11,437 nucleotides of DNA, taken from Diplocarpon mali. Taxonomy: Eukaryota > Ascomycota > Leotiomycetes > Helotiales > Drepanopezizaceae. The notes under the pieces are model-generated. The model worked only from the letters and a program-made list of their open reading frames with translations, did not search any database and had not been told where the DNA came from. The position numbers and the translations under genes were made by a program. Shown one piece after another: positions 1-6,977 of the stretch (its first letter is position 1; each line of letters opens with the position of its first letter). The stretch spans positions 1,458 to 12,894 of the forward strand of contig JAENRP010000011.1 in assembly GCA_024741835.1 (NCBI GenBank), written 5' to 3'.

Positions 1-184
1 CCCCTTCTTCCCTCCGCTCGTTCCCTGGCCTTTTCTGCGCTCCCACAATCCAGCTGGCGGCCCGCAAAAGTTCCATATTATCTCCCATCCCATTCCTGCC
101 CTCGCGCGCCCTTGCGTCTGCAGGCGCATTTTCCACACGACTCATTCCACTCGAGACACAACAAAGACATCGCCCAGGGACAAG

Positions 185-204
185 AAAAAAAAAAACAAAA
201 AAAA
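185..204 (+). repeat. poly(dA) tract A11-C-A8
   Basis: Eleven A residues, one C and eight more A residues stand in otherwise GC-rich DNA about 520 bp upstream of the PUF start codon. Poly(dA:dT) tracts in fungal promoters are generally nucleosome-poor. A promoter role here is inference from position only. Confidence 0.8.
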
Positions 205-492
205 CAAGGCGGTTTTCACTTCGTGGTCAGGATAATTCGGTCGGGCTGCGGGTGCCTACACATAACATCACCCCAAGCGCGCGTGCTCCGTGGCATATGA
301 CAAACGAAGGGGTGCCGTGTGCGACCGCTCTCTCGGCCCTCCCTGCTGCCCTTCATCTACCTCACTGCTCCCCTCCTCGATGCTCGACGCCGTCTTGAGT
401 CCGACCTTCCCTAGACACCTTCTTTTTCTGTACATGAGCCGCCCAGCATAGTCGACCCGCCGTTACATATTCCCCCGGCATCCAAAACCTTG

Positions 493-575
493 GTGAGAAC
501 GAATGTTCAGCTCCCCAGCCTGGCACCGCAGTTCAGCCTTCCGGTACACATGCTGACTTCTGCAACCCCTCCCAG
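493..575 (+). other. candidate 5'-UTR intron of puf3 (83 bp)
   Basis: A GTGAGA donor at 493, a GCTGAC branch-like element at 552-557 and a CCCAG acceptor ending at 575 have the spacing of a fungal intron, with the branch A about 19 nt from the acceptor. Removing this piece would delete the upstream ATGs at 503 and 550, leaving none between 576 and the start codon at 723. This is inferred from splice signals alone, since no coding frame constrains it. Confidence 0.35.
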
Positions 576-722
576 TGCTTATAGATCTAGAGCCGGCCCA
601 ATACATATATCTCGGAGTCCTCGCTGCTCCTCCACCACGCGGCCTCGTTGAACATCCTGCCCCATCGCCTCCGCGCCGGTGCCGTGGCGTCCCGACCGAC
701 CCTTCCCGCCCAGCGGATCCTC

Positions 723-3700
723 ATGTCTTCTGCCTCGACCGACCGACCCTCCGGCGCCATGACAACCGCGGTGAGTGCTCGGCCGACCTGGACCCTCTCC
801 GAAGCGCAGCCCGCTGACGGCGCGAGCAAGCCACAGCCAACCCGCTTCCCCGAATTCGGCGCCGCGCCAGGCCGACACAACAGCGAGCCCTCCCCGTCGG
901 CCACCCGGGGACCAAGCTTGGGGAACGGAGGGGCGTGGCAGCCATCCGGGGCCATCTGGGGGAGCAATCCCATCGGCAGTGGGTATGCCAGTTCGAAGAA
1001 GGACCCGGCCAAGCCCACTGCGATGTCTGCCCTGCGCGGCCAGGCGCGGGCGGTCCCGGAGGTCGGAACAGCGGGAGAGAGAGAGATTTCCGACGCTCTC
1101 AGCGGCTCCAAGGCGCTTGCTGAGCAGTCCGAGGCGGATCCCTGGGGCGCGCGCACGAATGGGCCGTGGAACCCGCCCGACACGACGTCTCCCACTCTCC
1201 AGTCCCACCGGGGAAGCACCCCTCCGAATCATAGCCGCCAGAGCATCGCCAACGCCCCCTCTCAGACGCTGCTCGAGGCTCAGAACCAGTACCACCCAGC
1301 CCGGCCATCCCTCGGCCCCGGGCCCGCGTTCAGGCCGCAGTCCAAGAGTAGCCTGAACCCGTCGTCTGGTATCTTCCAGGTGGTGCAGAAGGGCCCGCCT
1401 TCCTTTGCCTACCACGAGGACAAGGAGAACGCCACCCCATACCTCAAGGAGACGTACGACGTGGAGATCCCGTCCAGGTACCTGCCCATCGGCAGCAGCG
1501 CGGCGAGGGAGGGGAGCACGCCACCCACCAAGCTCCCCGAACCAGGTCGTCATGGGGGTAGCATCTCTGTGGCGAGCGGCCACCCACCATTCGGCTCGAC
1601 GGGCCTGCCCACGCCACAGAGCTCTCTCCACTCGCAGCGCCCCTCGATCTCGGGGCGCGTGGGCTCGTACCCCTCGCAGGCCCACGGCATGAGGTACGAC
1701 CGTGTTGCCACCGAGGAGGAGCGGGGCGAGAAATTCGCCGGCTTCGTGCTCGGCCGGGAAGCAGATCCGGCCCACAACTCGTCGCAAGGCGGCAGCCATG
1801 CCGGCCTCGCTCCCTTCCCCCACCAGCCGGGCTTTGCCCTGCCGAAGCCGGCGTTCAGCAACCCCACCCCCGTGTGGAGCGACGGGCCCGGCGCCAGGGC
1901 CACCAACAACAAGCACGACGCCTACCCGGCCCCGCCATTCGCCGAGCAGACCTACATCCCCCGCGGCGGGGGCCGTTTTCCTCCCGAGAAGGGGTCCGTT
2001 TCGCCGGAGGGGGGCGAGTACCGGCGCGGCCTGAACAGCAGCCCCAACTACTATCCCGGCAGCGGGACCCCGCCCTCCGGCCCCGATCAGGCTTACCTGG
2101 CCGGCCCCAGAGGCTCTCGAGCCCTTCACGGCCCGGCAGACCTGGAGAGGAGACTGCAGAACCTGCACCTGCAGCAGCAGCAGCAGCAGCAGCAGGCGTA
2201 CGCCTACCACCTGTACCATCAACAGTTCCAGGGTCAGTACCCCGTGATCCAGTACGAGGTCACCCCTCCAACCTATCGACCGGGCAACCTGCCCTACGGC
2301 TACCCCGTGCCCGTGCCGGCGTATGCCTCGGCCCTCCCACCGCTTCCAACCCGTCCCGCCAAGGACCACGACGCCGGCGTGGGGGTACGCAGTGTCCTGC
2401 TGGAAGAATTTCGGTCGAATGGGAAGTCGGGCAGGAAGTTCGAGCTGAAGGTGAGTCGGGTGCCCTCGCCCCCGTGACAAAGGTTCTCACGGTGACTTAG
2501 GAAATCTACAACCACCTGGTGGAGTTTAGCGGCGATCAGCACGGCTCGCGCTTCATCCAGAAGGCGCTCGAGACGGCCAACAGTGACGAGAAGGCACAGC
2601 TCTTTCGCGAGATCCAACCCAACGCCCTGCAGCTCATGACCGACGTGTTCGGCAACTACGTCATTCAGAAGATGTTTGAGCATGGCAGTCAGGTGCAGAA
2701 GCGCGCCATTGCCGAGCAGATGAAGAACCACGTGATGGAGCTGTCTCTGCAGATGTACGGCTGCCGAGTCGTTCAGAAGGTACGTCCGGCGGTGCCCACG
2801 CAGCCGGGGCCTCGCGTTTGCTGACGGTGACCCAGGCGCTCGAACATGTTCTCGCCGACCAGCAAGCCGAGCTCGCCCAGGAGCTGCGGGTGGATGTGCT
2901 CCGGTGCGTCAAGGACCAGAACGGCAACCACGTGCTCCAAAAGGCGATCGAGCGCGTGCCGACCGAGCACGTCCGATTCGTCATCGAGGCCTTCCGGGGC
3001 CAGGTCCACGCCTTGTCCGCGCATCCGTACGGGTGCCGGGTCATCCAGAGGATCCTCGAGTTCTGCAAGCACCAGGACCAACTGCCCATACTCGAGGAGC
3101 TCCATCAGTGCTCGACGGCGCTCATCACGGATCAGTACGGCAACTACGTCACGCAACACATCATCAAGCACGGCCGGCCCGATGATCGCGCCAAGATCAT
3201 CCAGTTGGTCACATCGCAGCTCCTGGCCCTCTCGAAGCACAAGTTTGCCTCGAATGTGGTGGAGACGAGCATCGAGTTTGGGACGCCGGAGCAGCGACGC
3301 GCAATCGTGGCCGGCATCACCCAGCTTCACAGCGACGGCACGAGCCCCCTGCAACTGATGATCAAGGATCAATTCGGCAACTACGTGATCCGTACGTTCC
3401 CACGCTCCCCCCCCCCCCCCTACCGCGGAGAGGCTGACCTGCTGCAGAGAAACTCATCAACCAGCTCGAGGGCGCAGAGCGTGCTAGCTTGGTGGACGCG
3501 ATCAAGACCCAACTCTCGCTCGTCAAACGGTTCAACTCCCTGAAGCAGATATTATCCATCGAGAAGATGATCCACGTCCCATCACACCTCCCCGCCTGTG
3601 TCTCGCCGACGGGTCGCACGATGCCCATTGAAATCGCCTCCGCTGCCGCAACTCCGATGCTGACTGACGGCCCGAACAGCCCCCAGGGCAGCAGCCTCCC

Positions 3701-3824
3701 CAGTACAAGCGTCAGCACGATTGATGACGCCACCGACACGGCGGTCGAGGCGGGGAAGCTCGACGGGACGCCTACCGAGGTGAATGGGAAGGTCTTCCCG
3801 GAACTCGTCATCAACGGGCTGTAG
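723..3824 (+). CDS. puf3: Pumilio/PUF-family RNA-binding protein, Puf3 type
   Basis: Predicted cytoplasmic RNA-binding regulator. Proteins of this family bind 3'-UTR elements and usually promote mRNA decay or repress translation. Proposed exons are 723-2450, 2501-2779, 2836-3391 and 3448-3824, giving 979 aa. Residues 1-558 are low-complexity and rich in Pro, Ser and Gly, with eight Gln at 484-491. The PUF domain begins near LLEEFRSN (559-566). The eight repeats carry base-contact sets S592/R593/Q596, N628/Y629/Q632, C664/R665/Q668, N700/H701/Q704, C736/R737/Q740, N772/Y773/Q776, S808/N809/E812 and N851/Y852/Q855. The spacing is 36 residues, with a longer repeat 7 to 8 step. From the known code these predict UGUANAUA. 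The C-terminal cap is followed by a disordered tail. ATG723 is the first in-frame ATG. ATG759 has the better context (GCGCC before ATG) and would give 967 aa. A possible 66-bp intron at 771-836 adds doubt to the N-terminus. The symbol rests on similarity of the repeat region to yeast Puf3. Confidence 0.93.
771..836 (+). other. candidate in-frame optional intron in puf3 exon 1 (66 bp)
   Basis: A perfect GTGAGT donor at 771, GCTGAC at 813-818 and CACAG ending at 836 form a complete intron signature. The piece is exactly 22 codons long, in phase 0 and free of stop codons, so both spliced and retained forms encode protein. It lies 12 nt after the well-placed ATG at 759. The retained peptide (starting VSARPTW) looks as coding-like as its neighbours, so sequence alone does not decide the matter. 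Confidence 0.35.
2172..2195 (+). repeat. CAG8 trinucleotide repeat (polyglutamine)
   Basis: Eight uninterrupted CAG codons in exon 1 encode Gln484-491 of the PUF protein, just before a Tyr/Gln-rich stretch. Pure CAG runs change length readily, and Gln/Asn-rich segments are common in the disordered N-termini of fungal PUF proteins. Confidence 0.95.
2451..2500 (+). other. puf3 intron, 50 bp
   Basis: The donor is AAG/GTGAGT and the acceptor CTTAG, in phase 0. Splicing joins FELK to [10 protein letters not shown], which restores PUF repeat 1. Reading through would meet a TGA at 2475-2477. TCTCAC at 2485-2490 may serve as branch site. Confidence 0.93.
2780..2835 (+). other. puf3 intron, 56 bp
   Basis: The donor is AAG/GTACGT, the branch site GCTGAC at 2820-2825 and the acceptor CCCAG ending at 2835, in phase 0. 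Splicing joins GCRVVQK to ALEHVLAD and so completes PUF repeat 3. Confidence 0.95.
3392..3447 (+). other. puf3 intron, 56 bp, with C14 tract
   Basis: The donor is ATCC/GTACGT, the branch site GCTGAC at 3433-3438 and the acceptor CTGCAG ending at 3447. The intron splits one codon after its first base. Splicing creates Gln855 and turns NYVI into the expected NYVIQKLIN of repeat 8. The intron contains 14 consecutive C. Confidence 0.95.
3407..3420 (+). repeat. C14 homopolymer
   Basis: Fourteen consecutive C lie inside the third puf3 intron, between the donor and the branch site. A run of this length is prone to slippage in the genome and in sequencing. Confidence 0.95.
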
Positions 3825-4640
3825 TCCCTCGGCTTCTCGAACCTCTGCGTGGACTCGTGCACCACACGAGCTTCTCTCCCCGTGGCCCGCGAACCGGGCC
3901 GATCCATCTCTGCATGGTCCGGGACAGGTCGGCCAACGTGAATCCTTACTCATGACTTCCTCTCTGGTCTGCATATCTTCTCTACGTCTCTTGAAATGGT
4001 GTTGTCGGTTGGTTGCGTTTTCCGGTGTTCGGTATCTTGGGGACCTCTCTCTCGGCTGCGGTGATGACTAGGCTTCATGGGCTTGTACGGATGAACTGGG
4101 TGCAGATGTCAGCAATGCGCATGCGACGGAGCGATCGCCGTGTCACCCGAGCGAGCTCCGGGCATACGGGGTGTTCCGGGATCCTCCGTGCCGATCTGGG
4201 AACGAGAGGCTCGCTTACCATTCTTGATCTTGTCTTTGCTTCGGTTGATTTGATGCTCGACTGCCTAATACCTGGATACGGCGTGTTTTACAAGGTGGAG
4301 TCTCGGGATGCTGGGTCGGCGGGGGGAGCCAATGCCCGGGAGGACGGGAGGGAGGGCCCCCCGGAACGCTTGGCTGGGGGTTGAGAGGAGGGGGTTTCGG
4401 CGGAGTGAATACGTCTGGTGGCGACGAAGAGGGAGGGGGCGTGTGCTATACCGACGGCGGATATGGACTGGGGCGACAGGCTTGCTTGGCTGTCGCCGAA
4501 TAATTATTCACGCATCTGCAGATCCTCGCACAATTTTAACAGGACTTCTCTGGTGATGGTGCCTCGCTGGCGGTGGCGACTTGAGAAACACGTGGACACT
4601 AGAAAGGCTCGTGAAACGACGATGCCGCTAAGCGCCTCCC
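3825..4640. other. puf3 3' flank, no gene recognised
   Basis: This stretch follows the PUF stop codon (TAG 3822-3824). It is less GC-rich and more T-rich than the coding exons, particularly at 3950-4070 and 4210-4290, as expected of a 3' UTR and terminator region. Open frames are short and show no steady codon bias. I see no AATAAA on the plus strand. An AT-rich patch (AATAATTATT) at 4499-4508 could contribute to 3'-end formation, but this is weak. Confidence 0.5.
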
Positions 4641-4929
4641 CGGTCCAGGCCAACCACGTTGCGACCGGAACGTCCTCCACCGGGTGATATGTGCTCGGAG
4701 ACGTCGGAGACCGTCGAGTGCAAAGAGCACGAAGGATTCTCGCAGCACCGGGGCAGGCGATAGATCTCCTCAGCCAGCGTGGAAACGGGTGACGCGACGT
4801 GCGACCCTGTCCAGCTGTTGCGTGGGAGAACAGGTTGGCTGATATGATACATCGTGCACCTCCCGGACCTCTCCACCTTGCCCAGTCCGAGGTCCGTAGA
4901 AGTCCCCACACGGCTCCCTTCCCCATCTC

Positions 4930-5800
4930 TCCCCTCGACCCCGGATCGATGTGTAGCCTGAGGTCGAGGTGCCCGAGCCCAACTCCCGAAACCATCACGG
5001 TGATGCCCGCGTACTCCCGCACTCTCGGCGACATCCAGCCAGAAGCCGTCGAGCTCCCCTCCCCCCTTGGGCGGTGAGGCGCAGAGATCGAGTCTCCTGC
5101 ACGCCGCCCGTGATCTCGTCACCCCGCTCGAGAACGCGCACGAGCGCCCCACGCGCGTGTGCTGCCGCGAAAGGCACGATCTTCCCGGCAGCGAAAGGTC
5201 CGCCCCCCCCCGGTCGGACTCGGCATGGTCGGGATCCACGCGCGGTCTCCGGAGCCCGTGACGGGTGGCCGGGCCCGTCCCGGACACGGGCGCGTCTTCC
5301 CCGGCTTCCGGGAAAGCCGACGGCCCAGGATCCCGAGGGCGTGGAGGGACGGGAGGCGGACGGACCGGCACTCCTCCGCGGACGTCAGACCGCCCGGGCC
5401 GGGAGCGGTTCCCGGGAAGCACTCTGCACGCCGCCGTCGTCCCAGACCGTGGGGGGCCGGCGCCGCTCGAGGGGGCCATCGTGGACGCGGCGCTTGGTGG
5501 TGAGCGGTTTCGAGGACGAGGACGTCCTGCTCGTTGCCCGTGGGCCGCAAGTGGCGCGCGCGACCTGATCGACTCGCGCCAGGGCCGCACCCTACCATCC
5601 CAGGCCGGCTCACCCGCCAGGATTGCGCCGGCCGCTCTCGTCCAGTCCGGGGACGCCGCCGCGCTGGCGCTCGCCGCGGCGTCGAGCCTACGAGCCCGGG
5701 ACCTCGTCACGCCCTCGGCCTGTGTCCGGCGCCCACGTCTACCCGCTGAAGATGGGTCTGCACGACGTCGGGACAGAGGCTCGCCCGTCCCCCCGAGGCC
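4930..5800. pseudogene. phase-slipping, coding-like block; possible decayed gene
   Basis: I do not recognise a protein. A and T bases concentrate at one position in three, as in GC-rich coding DNA, but the favoured position keeps changing. My hand counts of A/T by coordinate modulo 3 (residues 0, 1, 2) are: 4945-5004, 6/5/14; 5005-5060, 9/3/5; 5075-5160, 7/14/5; 5495-5552, 4/2/14. Several switches lie near G or C runs (about 5060 and 5202-5211). Coding-like peptides on the minus strand include ALVRVLERGDEITGGVQE, ELDGFWLDVAES and YAGITVMVSGVGLGHLDL. On the plus strand they include SGFEDEDVLLVARGPQ and GAHVYPLKMGLHDVGTEA. Purines at codon position 1 slightly favour the plus strand, but the strand is not settled. 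It could be a frameshifted pseudogene, an assembly with homopolymer errors, or chance in GC-rich DNA. Confidence 0.35.
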
Positions 5801-6229
5801 TTGCAGACCGAGACCGGGGATCCGTGACCCCCGAGGGGCAGAGAGACGCCCCGACTCGGCTGAGGGGGGCCCGACCAGCAGTGCGTCCAGATCCTCTCGC
5901 AGCGCAAGGCTGGGCTGAGGCCAGGCTAGATAGCCGGATCCTGCTGAGCGAAACCCCCCGTTCCGGCGGAGGCGGCCTGCTTCGAGACGAGCCTGGATAT
6001 GCTCACCGCAGTCTGTGTTGGCGGCGAGAGCGGGAGTGGCGCTGTCGGGTTGCCGCGGTCGGCGGGTGGGAGGTCGCGCGGATTGGGGCATGTCGACGGC
6101 GCCGTGGGGAAGGTGGTCGTGATCGGGGTGCTCTGAGCAGTCCGCTTGCACCAGGTGAGGGCGGAGGACGAGGCCGGTGGGAGCTTGGGAATCCATATCC
6201 GACTCGGGTGGGCGCGAAGAGAACCTAGA

Positions 6230-6977
6230 CAGGGTTTGGCTGGGCTCGGGCGGGAGACGTGGTCAAACGTCGAGGCGAAAATCACAGTACCCACACGTCT
6301 GTCGTCACAACACATCACGTCGCGAAGAGATAGCAGTAATTTCAATGCTCTAATTAGTTGCCCGTCTTCTCCTGCTACGAGCTGAGCCTTTTTTTTTTCT
6401 TTTCTTGCACGCATGAAGGTCCCCCCGCAAGGCTCCACCAACCCGCCACGGGTGGTGTGAACCCGGTGTTTTGCAGCCAGATGAATTTTGCGCAGAGTAG
6501 AAGAAAAGGACACAAAGACGACCAACGAAGAAATCCGGGTGCCGAGAGACCAGATGCGGTGCGAAGAGATAGTCCGGCTCACCAGCCAGGAATCTTTCCC
6601 TGGGGGAACGTCAAAAGCCCAATCTGCATCAATCCGGAAGAGACCGACCCGAACGTAGGAAAAAGCCTGGTGACGCCGCGAAAATCCACAAAATGCAAGC
6701 ACCCCTTGGCCCCAACGGGCCCCTCTCACCGAGAATGAAAAGTTCGTCAAGCCATGCAAGTCGTTTTCGTTGCCGAACGGATCGGCAGACGTCTAAGAAC
6801 CGAGGGAAAACATGATAAGACACGAAATCAAGTGCATGCAGCGACCCATATGATACAAGTGTTCTCGAAGGATTATGATGCGACAAGGGGTTTCCTCCGC
6901 CGGGCGCGGATCTGACCAAAAGCGGTGAGCCTTTCCGTGAGATGGCCGGGGGCAAGGGGGAGAAGAGAACGGCGGGT
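6230..6977 (-). other. con7 3' flank
   Basis: This is the region downstream of the con7 stop on the minus strand. Composition is more balanced than in the coding exons, and no open frame has consistent codon bias. A T10 run on the plus strand (6389-6398), which is A-rich on the minus strand, lies about 580 bp past the stop and could mark the neighbourhood of the transcript end. I see no canonical AATAAA on the minus strand in this stretch. Confidence 0.45.

Larger units (their letters stand above)
1..722 (+). promoter_or_regulatory. puf3 upstream region and probable 5' leader
   Basis: No credible protein gene is seen here. The stretch is pyrimidine-rich on the plus strand, especially at 330-430, with one strong poly(dA) block at 185-204. 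The reading frame that becomes the PUF protein is closed upstream by a TAG at 588-590, so translation must begin after that. Upstream ATGs lie at 434, 503 and 550. The first opens a five-codon ORF (434-451) and the last a 33-codon ORF (550-651). A weak TATA-like stretch (ATACATATAT) sits at 601-610, but its use as a promoter is only a guess. The transcription start cannot be placed by eye. Confidence 0.55.

Noticed and set aside
648..722. Extension of the PUF protein upstream to the TTG at 648.
   Set aside because: TTG is not a normal start in fungal nuclear genes. The first ATG in the frame is at 723.
579..2480. A 633-codon open frame on the minus strand opposite puf3 exon 1.
   Set aside because: It is the antisense shadow of a GC3-rich exon. 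It is full of Arg, Gly and leucine runs (the complement of CAG repeats), and the plus-strand frame joins to an unmistakable PUF domain.
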